Of a DNA stretch of 64,000 nt, positions 18,018-26,946 are shown piece after piece. Where the stretch lies: assembly GCA_964572845.1 (NCBI GenBank), contig CAZNFX010000006.1, positions 62,001-126,000 on the forward strand, written 5' to 3'. Made by a program: the position numbers and the translations under genes. The notes beneath the pieces are model-generated. The model saw only the letters and a list, made by a program, of their open reading frames with translations, was not told the DNA's origin and did not search any database. Every line of letters starts with the position of its first letter. The first letter of the stretch is position 1. The DNA is from Bin55 sp964572845. GTDB lineage: Bacteria; Pseudomonadota; Gammaproteobacteria; Pseudomonadales; Azotimanducaceae.

Positions 18018-18413
18018 TTGAATTCCGTTACTCCATTTCTAATGTTTCAAGGTGGGGTCGCTCAAGAAGCCATTGACTTCTATATAGACCTACTGCCCAA
18101 CAGTCGCATTGACGATGTTCAACGGTTCGGCGATGCTAATCCGAACGCTCCCGAATTGATTATGTTTGCCACGGTTACACTGAGCGGACAGAAAATTTTC
18201 TTCAGCGACAGCCCAATCGAACACGCCTTCGACTTCACACCGTCGACTTCTCTGTTTGTGGAATGCTCATCCGAGGATGAAATTGACGGCTTGTTTCCGG
18301 TGCTGAGTGAGGGAGGCAAAGTGCTCATGCCTCTGGATAGCTACGAATTTGGAAAGAGGTTTGCATGGGTGGAAGATCGCTATGGGGTTTCCTGGCAATT
18401 GATTTTTCGATGA
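18018..18413 (+). CDS. VOC superfamily (PhnB-like) protein
   Basis: 131 aa with a TTG start. It opens VTPFLMFQGGVAQEAIDFYIDLLPNSRI, condensed at the first beta-alpha-beta unit, as in PhnB-like members of the vicinal-oxygen-chelate superfamily formerly labelled 3-demethylubiquinone methyltransferase-like. The C-terminal motif FGKRFAWVEDRYGVSWQL is also typical. Members are small soluble proteins that bind metals or small ligands; many have no assigned reaction. The classical glyoxalase metal ligands are not all evident. It lies 144 bp after the protease and 88 bp before the metal permease, so common transcription with the latter is possible but unproven. Confidence 0.8.
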   Translation: MNSVTPFLMFQGGVAQEAIDFYIDLLPNSRIDDVQRFGDANPNAPELIMFATVTLSGQKIFFSDSPIEHAFDFTPSTSLFVECSSEDEIDGLFPVLSEGGKVLMPLDSYEFGKRFAWVEDRYGVSWQLIFR

Positions 18414-18501
18414 AGTTACTAGCGCTGGTGCAACGACTTAGCACCCGTTTAACTTTTCAAATTAGCAACGCCCCAGACAACCTTGTCCCCAGCTGACGGA
18501 A

Positions 18502-19896
18502 ATGCTTGATTCAGCAATCAACATAGTGACAAAGCTTGCGACCTTTTTTTGGGACGTGATGCTGGAACTTGCTCCTGTGCTACTGCTGGGTCTATTTCTA
18601 TCCGGACTCATTCATGTGTTCATTTCCCGGCAAGCAGTTATGCGTTGGCTACGCAAGGACAGCTTTAGTTCCATAGCCACAAGCGCTGCAGTTGGAATTC
18701 CCATTCCTCTGTGCAGTTGCTCCGTCCTGCCTGTTGTCGCGGAGATGCGCAACAAAGGAGCGTCGCGGTCCGCTTGCATGTCCTTTTTGATCACAGCCCC
18801 AGAGACGGGAGCGGATTCCATCTTGATTACCAACGTTTTCTTCGGTTGGATTGCTGCGGTTACCAGGCCTATGGTTTCATTCTTAACTGCTGTAGTTGCT
18901 GGGTTGTTTTGCGTTGGTTTCGCACGCAAGGAAGAGCGAGCCGACCGACCTGCACTAGTGGACGATTGCTGTGATGTGCCTGCTGCCGAAGCGGACCGTC
19001 GGGAGACGTTTATTCCTACTGAGGACGATTGTTGCGCCACGGAAGAAGCGGGTGTCGCACGCGATGCGAGCGGACACGAGTACCTGTTGCCAGAACAAGA
19101 AGATTGCTACGTTAGCCTTTTGCAATTGCGGGAGGCGACCGTAAACTCCGCAAATGGTTTCTTGGCCGCACTGAGATCCTTGAGTCTTCTTCAAGTGTTG
19201 CGTCCCAGAGGAGTGGCTCCGCGTACCGAATCTCAGCGCACTGATCATGCAGCCATTTTTGCCGGCGAGTCGCAACGTGAACCTCTGACACTGCGCCGAG
19301 TCGTCCGGCACATCTTTCGCTACGGATTCGTCAATATTGCTGACGACATCCTTTTTGCGCTGCTCGTTGGAGTATTCCTGGGAGGGATCATTTTCCTGTT
19401 GGTTCCCAGTGGCATTGGCGACAGCGAGTTTGCCCGTTGGATTTCGTACCCCGTCATGCTCGTATTGGGAATACCGTTATATATCTGTGCAAGCGCTAGC
19501 ACACCAATGGCTGCAGCAATGGTCGCCAAAGGTATAAGTCCCGGCGCAGCATTGATTTTCTTAATGACTGGTCCAGCTACCAATACAGCTACGATTTCTG
19601 TCGTAGTGAGTCAATTCGGACCACGATTTGCGACCATATACGTTGCAGTAGTGATGGTTGTTACGGCTGTGATTGGAATTTGCATCGATTTTCTGCTCAT
19701 GGCCACGGGCTTTCAGATCTTTGCGAATCTTGAGCATGACCACTCGCATGCCGTTCAATACATTCAATATGTATCGGTTGCTGCTTTCGCTGCGTTAGTC
19801 ATTTGGCGATTTCGGGCTGGCGCATTGAAAAGAGGGTGGAACGACATGATGTCGAACTTTCGAGCTTTGGGACGAGACCGTAGCGCTTCAAGTTAG
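18502..19896 (+). CDS. SO_0444-family Cu/Zn efflux-type permease
   Basis: 464 aa inner-membrane protein. The conserved permease core GIPIPLCSCSVLPVV (near residue 70) and the later GAALIFLMTGPATNT repeat mark the ArsP/SO_0444 permease group. About eight helices form two homologous halves. The central cytoplasmic or periplasmic loop (about 145-260) carries Cys pairs DDCCD and DDCCA plus EDCY, and the C-terminal region has an EHDHSHA histidine patch; these could bind a soft metal. SO_0444 proteins are annotated as Cu/Zn efflux transporters from limited data. No metal regulator is adjacent. A short hairpin overlaps the region just after the stop. Confidence 0.82.
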   Translation: MLDSAINIVTKLATFFWDVMLELAPVLLLGLFLSGLIHVFISRQAVMRWLRKDSFSSIATSAAVGIPIPLCSCSVLPVVAEMRNKGASRSACMSFLITAPETGADSILITNVFFGWIAAVTRPMVSFLTAVVAGLFCVGFARKEERADRPALVDDCCDVPAAEADRRETFIPTEDDCCATEEAGVARDASGHEYLLPEQEDCYVSLLQLREATVNSANGFLAALRSLSLLQVLRPRGVAPRTESQRTDHAAIFAGESQREPLTLRRVVRHIFRYGFVNIADDILFALLVGVFLGGIIFLLVPSGIGDSEFARWISYPVMLVLGIPLYICASASTPMAAAMVAKGISPGAALIFLMTGPATNTATISVVVSQFGPRFATIYVAVVMVVTAVIGICIDFLLMATGFQIFANLEHDHSHAVQYIQYVSVAAFAALVIWRFRAGALKRGWNDMMSNFRALGRDRSASS

Positions 19897-19913
19897 GTGT
19901 GCGTTTCGCACGC
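19897..19913. repeat. Short inverted repeat after the metal permease gene
   Basis: GTGTGCG-TTT-CGCACGC forms a 7-bp stem (one G-T pair) with a 3-nt loop immediately after the stop codon. No T-run follows, so it is at most a weak or factor-assisted terminator. Confidence 0.35.
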
Positions 19914-20141
19914 TAGCTGGCAACCCCACCTCGTATCGGTGAGTACATGTACCGATTTGGAGGGTGCAGACCTTTCCAGTCCTCTTGACCTACACTCACG
20001 TTTACGTATGACCAATCACCTATGTTTCAGAAAGCGACTGCTCTGACGAATTCGTAAGTCTTATGCACAAGAGCTCTTTTCGCTGCTGTGGTCAAGCGCT
20101 CACCTTTGCTGTCACGTCTGTTCGGATGCAACGCATGCGCC

Positions 20142-21518
20142 TCAGTTTATTGAATTGGAGAACTCTCGTGCAAGCAGCGATCGTGCTGTTGCTTCGTCGC
20201 CAGCCACAATGAAGCTCTCGCGCTCGTCGCCAAGTCCGATTAGATGTCGGTCGTTATCGACCCAAATTGATAGGTCTCGTCCGGTGAAGGAGTTCAATTC
20301 GATTTCAAATGTGTGACTCAACCCGGTAGGTAGCCCTTTGCGCCCGGCATAGGCTGCTCTAGTCGAAGCAATTGCCCACTTTCGTCCGGTTGGAAGCCGT
20401 TCGAAGCAAAGAAGATTGATGGATCGTTCAGTCCTCTTGTCGCACTCGAGCTCGCACACTATCAAGGGAGAGAGAATGTCGGGCACAACAGCATCGCCAT
20501 TTGGTAGTTCCAGGGTGGCCTTTATGTTGCCATTGGAGTGCACTGAAAGTTTGTCCTCTTCGCTAAAGAAAAGCGCATGTTCCTCGCCATAGTGCATTCC
20601 TTTCTCGAGCATTCTTGAATACGCTTTTCCTGTTGCGCCTTCAGTTGACCGGCAATGCGACCATTTGAACGATCGAGCATCTTCCAGTGTCAGTTCACTT
20701 TCGAACCAAAGACGATCTGGTGCACTCTCCGGTCGGGCACGGTCATATGAGTCTTCTGATACTGGAAAGTCCATGCGCAAGCTTGCGCTCACAGAGCCGT
20801 CAGCATTCAATTCGGCGTGGTACCTGCCTAAGCCCCTGCCTCCTGCTATTAGCCAGATATCGTTCCATTTCTCAACAAAGTGCTTGTTCTGATTTTGAAC
20901 ATCGTTGCTTATTGCGGCCATGGTTGTTTGTTCTCCGTAGGGTTTCAATGAGTCGGCCAAATCCAAGATGTCCCGCTGAACTAAGAACCCGCGAAGTCTC
21001 GCGATCGCGCGAGCCAATCTTGATGCAACTGTGCCGGGACTGATCTGCAAGATGTGTGCTATTTCGCTATAGCTCAAGTCGTCGAAGTAGCGTTTGAGCA
21101 ATGTTTCCTTGAATCGATCGTCCAATTGATCAATCGCTTCGTGAACTCGCGCGACTAGCTGTTGCCGAAACGCGGAGTCCTCCGCTTCCGATTCGTGAGC
21201 GTCGATGTGACTCAAGGCCGCGCTGTTGTGCTCTTTTTCGCGACGTGTGATCCTCTTGCGTAGTTGGTCTACGGCAACAGCGCCGATTATGGTGCCCCAC
21301 CAACCCAAGGGGCTCGCAACGGTTCTTCGAGTTGGTTGCGAGTCCATGAGTTGCAGAATAGAAATCTGAACGATGTCTTCGGCCTCTTCAGGGTAGTAGC
21401 TGCGAGCCTTGGCAAGCGCCCATTGTCGGTGGCGGTCTACGAAAGTCTCAAGAGCAGAGTCGTCGTCCTCTTGATAGAAGCTCGCGAGCAGTTCTTGATC
21501 GGTTTCCGCTTTTTTCAA
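20142..21518 (-). CDS. ECF sigma factor with long C-terminal extension
   Basis: 458 aa, TTG start. Residues 1-175 are an ECF sigma factor: region 2 with EEAEDIVQISILQLMDS and GTIIGAVAVDQLRKR, then region 4 with DRFKETLLKRYFDDLSYSEIAHILQISPGTVASRLARA split over its helix-turn-helix. ECF factors are usually about 180-200 aa, so about 260 residues are extra. The extension (about 200-458) is predicted rich in beta strands, with no membrane helix, and resembles the concave beta folds of DUF3108/DUF6134-type proteins only loosely. No anti-sigma gene adjoins, so the extension may itself regulate activity (inference). It is monocistronic, opposite in strand to both neighbours. Confidence 0.8.
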   Translation of the reverse strand: MKKAETDQELLASFYQEDDDSALETFVDRHRQWALAKARSYYPEEAEDIVQISILQLMDSQPTRRTVASPLGWWGTIIGAVAVDQLRKRITRREKEHNSAALSHIDAHESEAEDSAFRQQLVARVHEAIDQLDDRFKETLLKRYFDDLSYSEIAHILQISPGTVASRLARAIARLRGFLVQRDILDLADSLKPYGEQTTMAAISNDVQNQNKHFVEKWNDIWLIAGGRGLGRYHAELNADGSVSASLRMDFPVSEDSYDRARPESAPDRLWFESELTLEDARSFKWSHCRSTEGATGKAYSRMLEKGMHYGEEHALFFSEEDKLSVHSNGNIKATLELPNGDAVVPDILSPLIVCELECDKRTERSINLLCFERLPTGRKWAIASTRAAYAGRKGLPTGLSHTFEIELNSFTGRDLSIWVDNDRHLIGLGDERESFIVAGDEATARSLLAREFSNSIN

Positions 21519-21781
21519 CCCTGGTGCTCGTTCTAGGATTTGACTACCCCTAGTCGAATAGGAGAGGAGTTTTCTTCCTGAAATTTTTGATTCCTGCGTT
21601 AAAGGTAGCTACTTCTGCTAGTCCCAATGTGCCAGAGTCAAGACATTGCTGGTTGCCCGCGTGCCAATACAAGCTTCTTGAATGAGGTGTGGTTCTGCCA
21701 ATTCGAGGTCATCCTAGCTGCGATAGCAGGCGCTGAACTGCTCTAAAATCACCACTCAGACCGTTTAACCAATTCAACGGG

Positions 21782-22498
21782 ATGGCACAGCCTAGCATTG
21801 AAGACAGGAAACTATCGTGCTTTCAAGAGCAGTTGGGTTACCGATTCAAGGATGAGACACTGTTGATTCAAGCTCTAACCCATGCGAGCTTTGGTCGGCC
21901 TGACAACGAGAGATTGGAGTTTCTTGGCGATGCGGTATTGAAATTCGTGCTGAGTCACATTCTTTATGACGAACTCCCAGATTTCGAGGAGGGAAATCTC
22001 ACGCGTGGGCGTGTTGCCTTGGAGAACAACATTCAATTGGCGAAAGTCGCGTCCACACTGCGACTTGGATCTCTAATGAGATTGGGAAAAGGTGCGCGCA
22101 AGGACGGCGTTGTGGAAAACGACAGCGTATTGGCCGGAGCGCTTGAAGCCGTTATTGCGGCCATTTATTTGGATGGAAGCCTTCAGCATGTTTTCGATTT
22201 CGTTCACAAACACTTCACGATTGTGCCCACCTATGAGAATTCGCCTGGCAAGTGCGCCGTTATCGGACACCCTGACTCAGCCCATCCCAAGACAATGCTG
22301 CAGGAATTGACCATTAAGAAGCACAAGGTGTATCCGACCTACGCCAACGAAAAGCGCGAGAAGAAGGGGAGGACATTGGGATGGAGAGTTCTGTGCACCG
22401 TTCCTGGCACTGCCCACTCTACTGACGCAGAATCGAAGAGTATCCAAGACGCTGAAACAGAAGCTGCGCAAAAGATGCTCGACCTGCTGCAATCGTGA
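21782..22498 (+). CDS. rnc: Ribonuclease III
   Basis: 238 aa, usual length. It cleaves double-stranded RNA in rRNA maturation and mRNA decay. The signature NERLEFLGDAVL is present, with the second acidic pair in NDSVLAGALEAVIAAIYLDG. The C-terminal double-stranded RNA-binding domain runs from about residue 168 (HPKTMLQELT) to the end. ATG start. It heads the compact run rnc-era-recO-relA-adk; the era GTG start overlaps its stop by 4 nt. Confidence 0.96.
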   Translation: MAQPSIEDRKLSCFQEQLGYRFKDETLLIQALTHASFGRPDNERLEFLGDAVLKFVLSHILYDELPDFEEGNLTRGRVALENNIQLAKVASTLRLGSLMRLGKGARKDGVVENDSVLAGALEAVIAAIYLDGSLQHVFDFVHKHFTIVPTYENSPGKCAVIGHPDSAHPKTMLQELTIKKHKVYPTYANEKREKKGRTLGWRVLCTVPGTAHSTDAESKSIQDAETEAAQKMLDLLQS

Positions 22499-23394
22499 GT
22501 CTGAAAACACGCTCCGGTTTTGTGGCCATCGTGGGTCGTCCCAACGTCGGCAAATCAACATTGCTCAATCACATTCTTGGTGTCAAATTGAGCATCACTT
22601 CCAGAAAGCCTCAGACCACCCGACACCGCCTGCTGGGCATTCATACCCAGCGGGAAGTTCAGCTAATGTTCGTCGACACGCCGGGATTGCAGTCGCAAGG
22701 AGGGCGTTCAGGGAAAGCTATCAGCCGATACATGAACCAACAGGCGATTGGGTCCTTGAGGGACGTGGACCTATGCCTTCAAGTTGTGGATGCCCGTGGG
22801 TGGCGTGAAGAGGACGAATTGGTTATGAATCACCTGGTTACGTCGAACAGCCCCGCAATCTGTGCATTGAACAAGGTGGATCGCGTCGAACCCAAGTCGA
22901 AGCTGCTTCCCGTCATGAAGCTGGTTAGTGAAAAGTATCCCTACGAAGAGATTGTGCCGATCTCAGCGTTGAAGAACGACGGACTTGACATCGTGGTGGA
23001 GCAGATCGGCCGGCGAATGCCAGAGGGTCCTCACTACTACGCTGACGACGAGCTAACCGACCGTCCCGTGCGTTTCTTGGTAGCGGAAATGATTCGGGAG
23101 AAGGTTGTGCGACAGCTTGGTGACGAGCTTCCCTATCGCACTACGGTTGCCGTCGAAGGCTACAGGGAAGAGAGCAAGGTCACCGTAATCGATGCGATAA
23201 TATATGTGGAGAAAGAGAGTCAAAAGGGAATTGTTATTGGCAAGGCGGGCAAACGCCTGAAGTCCATTGGTCAATCCTCTCGCCAATCCATAGAGAAATT
23301 CCTTCAAAATCAAGTATTTCTTAACATTGTCGTACGAGTTCGTCAAGGTTGGACCAGTGAGAGGCTGGCCTTGGCTGCGCTGGGTTACCGATGA
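22495..23394 (+). CDS. era: GTPase Era
   Basis: 299 aa, GTG start overlapping rnc by 4 nt. Era binds the 3' end of 16S rRNA and helps assemble the 30S subunit. G1 is GRPNVGKST, G3 is DTPG and G4 is NKVD. The C-terminal KH domain is marked by KGIVIGKAGKRLKSIG. Nothing is missing. recO overlaps its stop by 4 nt, so rnc, era and recO are translationally coupled. Confidence 0.96.
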   Translation: MSLKTRSGFVAIVGRPNVGKSTLLNHILGVKLSITSRKPQTTRHRLLGIHTQREVQLMFVDTPGLQSQGGRSGKAISRYMNQQAIGSLRDVDLCLQVVDARGWREEDELVMNHLVTSNSPAICALNKVDRVEPKSKLLPVMKLVSEKYPYEEIVPISALKNDGLDIVVEQIGRRMPEGPHYYADDELTDRPVRFLVAEMIREKVVRQLGDELPYRTTVAVEGYREESKVTVIDAIIYVEKESQKGIVIGKAGKRLKSIGQSSRQSIEKFLQNQVFLNIVVRVRQGWTSERLALAALGYR

Positions 23395-24113
23395 TCGCAT
23401 CGGGAAACAGCGATCGCGGAGTATTGCTCCATAGACGACCCTACTCTGACTCGCGCTGGCTTGTGGACTTTCTTACTGATCGAGACGGCCGAATTTCGGG
23501 AATCCACCGATCAGGTGCGAACCAGCAAAGCCATCCTGAATTGTTCGTCGAATACAGCATTGCCTGGCGCGGCAAGAGCCAATTGGTAACCATTTCGCAG
23601 TGCGAAGCGCAAAAAATGTTCCGCATCACGGGGCGCAATTTGTACGTGGGTCTTTACCTGAACGAATTGGTAGTAAAGACAACACGACCCAATGAACATG
23701 TGGAGGGACTGTTTGATGTCTATGTTGAATCTCTGGGTGCTCTTGGCAGTGGAGATCCAGATGTCGAACCGATTTTGCGAAGGTTCGAAAGGACGCTGCT
23801 GAAAGGCATAGGTTACGAGATCGTGTTTGATACAGACGTTATCGACGGCAAAGCTATCGATCCTTCCAAGCTTTACGAGTATGTGGCAGACAGTGGATTT
23901 CGACGGCTGGAGAACGGAGACCCTCCGGGATTGGAAGGAGCTTCGCTTCTTGCCATTTCCAAGGATGACTACACGCAAACGCGAACCAGAGCCGTTGCCA
24001 AGTACGTCCTGCGTTCCGCCTTGCAGCATCGAATTGGAGATCAGGAAATTCTCTCAAGGTCCTTGTTTGGATCTCAGGCGATTCAGGCACACGGAGCAAA
24101 GCAACCGCCATGA
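23391..24113 (+). CDS. recO: DNA repair protein RecO
   Basis: 240 aa, typical length. RecO helps RecA load at gaps by working with RecF and RecR. The N-terminal OB-fold is recognisable by RGVLLHRRPYSDSRWLVDFLT and the helical middle by LYLNELVVKTTRPNEHVEGLFDVY divided over two helices. ATG overlaps the era stop. In Escherichia coli pdxJ and acpS follow; here the relA-like gene follows instead, overlapping the recO stop by 4 nt. Confidence 0.93.
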   Translation: MIASGNSDRGVLLHRRPYSDSRWLVDFLTDRDGRISGIHRSGANQQSHPELFVEYSIAWRGKSQLVTISQCEAQKMFRITGRNLYVGLYLNELVVKTTRPNEHVEGLFDVYVESLGALGSGDPDVEPILRRFERTLLKGIGYEIVFDTDVIDGKAIDPSKLYEYVADSGFRRLENGDPPGLEGASLLAISKDDYTQTRTRAVAKYVLRSALQHRIGDQEILSRSLFGSQAIQAHGAKQPP

Positions 24114-26059
24114 GTCGATCTCTTGAAGTCGAAGCGATGCAGCTAGACGAGCAATTCGCCAGTTTGTCGGATGATTGGGTTGCCGACCTCGTGCGCAGTG
24201 ACCCCAACCAGCGACAAACCATATTGCACGTCGAACGCCTCATTCAGCAAACTAGCTGCAAGGATGAAGCCGCGAGCATTGCGCGAACATTGTTGATGTT
24301 GAAGGCAGATACACCCGTAGTACTTGCGGGCGCGCTCTTCTACCCAGTTCGCAATAAGGAAACGGACGCTTCGCAGATCAAGAACCAAGGCATCGGAAAG
24401 CTCGTTACAGCACTCCTTCGCATGGCGCAGGCCGATGTAGTTTCTGATACAGGCACCCCATTTCTGGACCGGCAGTCGCGTGACCAAAGCAAGAACGTCC
24501 GGCGGATGCTCATTGCTTTGATCGACGATCCGAGGGTAGCCGTTCTGAAATTGGCTGAACGGCTGGTCATGTTGAGGTTGGCTCGCGACTTTCCACAACC
24601 TCAACGCCAAAAAATCGCGAATGAAGTGCTGGAATTCTATTGTCCGCTTGCGAACCGACTAGGAATCTGGCAGATCAAGTGGATGCTCGAGGACTTGTCC
24701 TTCGCATACTTGCACGAATCTAGCTACCAAGAGATCGCATCCCAACTGAAGGAAAAGCGGCAGGGGCGTCAAAAGCAAATTGCTGCAGTGTGCGAAGACT
24801 TGCGTTGGCGCTTGGATCGCGCAGGAATCGCTGCGACAGTGACCGGGCGTGTCAAGAACATCTACGGGATTTGGCGCAAGATGCAGGAAAAGAACATCTC
24901 TTTCGATGCAGTCTACGACGTGGAAGCCGTCAGAGTGATAGTGGACGAGTCGCCAGAGTGCTATGCAGTCTTAGGAGTTGTTCACACATCGTGGCCACCG
25001 ATTCCCAACACTTTTGACGACTATATTGCCAACCCCAAGGGAAATGGCTATCGATCCATCCACACTGCCGTTGTGGGACCACGTGGCCGCAACCTTGAAG
25101 TGCAGGTTCGAACGCACAAGATGCATCATGCGGCTGAGCTGGGTGTGTGCGCTCACTGGGCCTATAAGGACGACGACGCTGCCCTGAACATGGGCAAAGT
25201 AGATTGGATGCGAGAAGTGTTGAATTGGCAGGAGGAGATGGAAATACGCGAGTACATAGATTTCACTCGTCGCAACGACGCGCCACAAAGCATATACATC
25301 GCGACGCCCAAGGGACATGTCATGGATTTGCCGGCAGGTTCTACAGCAGTGGACTTTGCGTACTACGTCCATACGGAGATAGGCAATCACTGCTGCGGCG
25401 TCAAAATCAATGGCATCGACATGCCGCTCAACGATCCGTTGGAAACTGGCCAAACGGTGGAAATTGTCACGCAGTCCGGGGCTACGCCGGAGAGAAAGTG
25501 GCTGGAAACTGAACTGGGGTTCGTCCGAACTTCCAGGGCTCGGAGAAGCATTCAAGACTGGTTTAGATCCCAGAGTAAGGACAAGAACGTAGTCGCTGGA
25601 CGTACGTGGCTGCTGGAAGAGTGCCAGCGCATGAAGATCGATGTGGACATCGAGAAATTGGCAAAGGACAACGGCTACAACGCTGTGGATGACATGTTTT
25701 GCGCAGTGGCGGTAGGCGAGCAATCAGTGCGGGACTTGCTGCCAATGGGACTTATTGACGGCGTGGCCGCGGCGGAAACAACTGAACGACGTGGCGAGTC
25801 GCAACAAACTGCCGTCGTCCAGGAGTTGGAGGTTGAGGCAATGGATCGTCCTCGGCTCTTGTTGGATATAACACTTGCACTTGCTGCGCTTGCCGTGAAC
25901 GTCGTTGGTGCCACGATTCATTCGCCAAATCCAGGAGAAGCTGCGACTCTCAAGCTAAAGGTGGAAGTAGCGAGCTTCGATCAAGCGATAACTGTGATTA
26001 ATAAGCTTCGAGCGATTCAGGACATCGTAGACGTTCGGCGAATAAATAGTGCCGATTGA
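24110..26059 (+). CDS. relA: RelA-like (p)ppGpp synthetase lacking the zinc-finger domain
   Basis: 649 aa against about 740 in Escherichia coli RelA. The N-terminal hydrolase-like domain lacks the catalytic HD pair (GALFYPVRNK at the expected place), as in monofunctional RelA. The synthetase domain (about 200-380) is intact in its key region: YDVEAVRV, FDDYIANPKGNGYRSIHT, EVQVRT and AELGVCAHWAYK. TGS is at about 392-454 and a helical domain follows. Only a short linker (AAAETTERRGESQQ) joins the helical domain to the C-terminal ACT/RRM domain (about 569-649): the cysteine-containing zinc-finger/RIS domain with its CC motif is absent. It probably makes (p)ppGpp, but ribosome sensing may differ. 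Coupled to recO. Confidence 0.9.
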   Translation: MSRSLEVEAMQLDEQFASLSDDWVADLVRSDPNQRQTILHVERLIQQTSCKDEAASIARTLLMLKADTPVVLAGALFYPVRNKETDASQIKNQGIGKLVTALLRMAQADVVSDTGTPFLDRQSRDQSKNVRRMLIALIDDPRVAVLKLAERLVMLRLARDFPQPQRQKIANEVLEFYCPLANRLGIWQIKWMLEDLSFAYLHESSYQEIASQLKEKRQGRQKQIAAVCEDLRWRLDRAGIAATVTGRVKNIYGIWRKMQEKNISFDAVYDVEAVRVIVDESPECYAVLGVVHTSWPPIPNTFDDYIANPKGNGYRSIHTAVVGPRGRNLEVQVRTHKMHHAAELGVCAHWAYKDDDAALNMGKVDWMREVLNWQEEMEIREYIDFTRRNDAPQSIYIATPKGHVMDLPAGSTAVDFAYYVHTEIGNHCCGVKINGIDMPLNDPLETGQTVEIVTQSGATPERKWLETELGFVRTSRARRSIQDWFRSQSKDKNVVAGRTWLLEECQRMKIDVDIEKLAKDNGYNAVDDMFCAVAVGEQSVRDLLPMGLIDGVAAAETTERRGESQQTAVVQELEVEAMDRPRLLLDITLALAALAVNVVGATIHSPNPGEAATLKLKVEVASFDQAITVINKLRAIQDIVDVRRINSAD

Positions 26060-26111
26060 TTGCCGCCATATTCTGCTAGCGGTGATTCAGCTTTAGGCGA
26101 CAGGAGCAATC

Positions 26112-26753
26112 ATGAATCTGATCTTTCTCGGCCCTCCAGGATCTGGCAAGGGAACTCAGGCTAAGTTCGTTTGCCAAGACCACCACATTCCCCAAATTTC
26201 GACTGGCGACATGTTGCGAAACGCGATCGCGCAGGGAACAGAATTGGGGTTGCAGGCAAGGTCGATTATGGAACGGGGTGATTTGGTGTCCGATGACATC
26301 ATTCTCGGTTTGGTTCGAGAACGATTGCAAGAACGTGATTGCAAAGAGGGATGCTTGTTCGACGGGTTTCCGCGAACGCTCGCGCAGGCCTCAGGTCTGG
26401 GAGCACTAGGCGTGACAATAGATGCTGTTGTTGAACTGCAGATTGCCGACGAAGTCATCGTCGAACGACTGACTGGAAGAAGAGTCCACGAGCCAAGTGG
26501 CAGGACCTACAACATAGTCTTCAATCCCCCTAAGTCGAAAGGATTGGACGACATCACGGGCGAACCGCTGATTCAGCGCGATGACGATAAAGAAGAGACA
26601 GTTCGCAACCGCCTTGGTGTGTATCGAGCGCAGACCGCTCCGTTGATCGACTACTACAAGAACACCGCGTTACGCTACGTTGAGGTGAATGCTCGTGGTG
26701 CAGTTGAGGACATTCGCAAGCGTATTGCGCAAGCTGTGTTGTCAATTGGCTAG
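26112..26753 (+). CDS. adk: Adenylate kinase
   Basis: 213 aa, standard long-LID adenylate kinase, ATP + AMP to 2 ADP. The P-loop GPPGSGKGT is at residues 7-15, the AMP-binding ISTGDMLR follows, and DGFPRT is present. The LID (about 121-160) has no zinc cysteines. AGGAG at 26102-26106 supports the start. It closes the rnc-to-adk run and converges with moeA; no clear terminator was found in the 193 bp between them. Confidence 0.97.
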   Translation: MNLIFLGPPGSGKGTQAKFVCQDHHIPQISTGDMLRNAIAQGTELGLQARSIMERGDLVSDDIILGLVRERLQERDCKEGCLFDGFPRTLAQASGLGALGVTIDAVVELQIADEVIVERLTGRRVHEPSGRTYNIVFNPPKSKGLDDITGEPLIQRDDDKEETVRNRLGVYRAQTAPLIDYYKNTALRYVEVNARGAVEDIRKRIAQAVLSIG

Positions 26754-26946
26754 TTCAAAGCGCTCAACGCAGGTTCAAGGAGCGATTGTCAAAGCTGATT
26801 GCTTTAGCTGTACGTGTGGAAGCTTCTAGCTAACGCTCGGGTCCTAAGCAGCCATCACCCTTCAAAGAATGGTCTTCAATTCTCGGCATTGCGGACAAGC
26901 AAACGCGACGCCTAGACCTTGGTAGATTTACTGGCTTTCGTTTGGA

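Noticed and set aside
26754..26946. Intrinsic terminator between adk and moeA
   Set aside because: Only a 5-bp stem (AAAGC/GCTTT) without a T-run was found.
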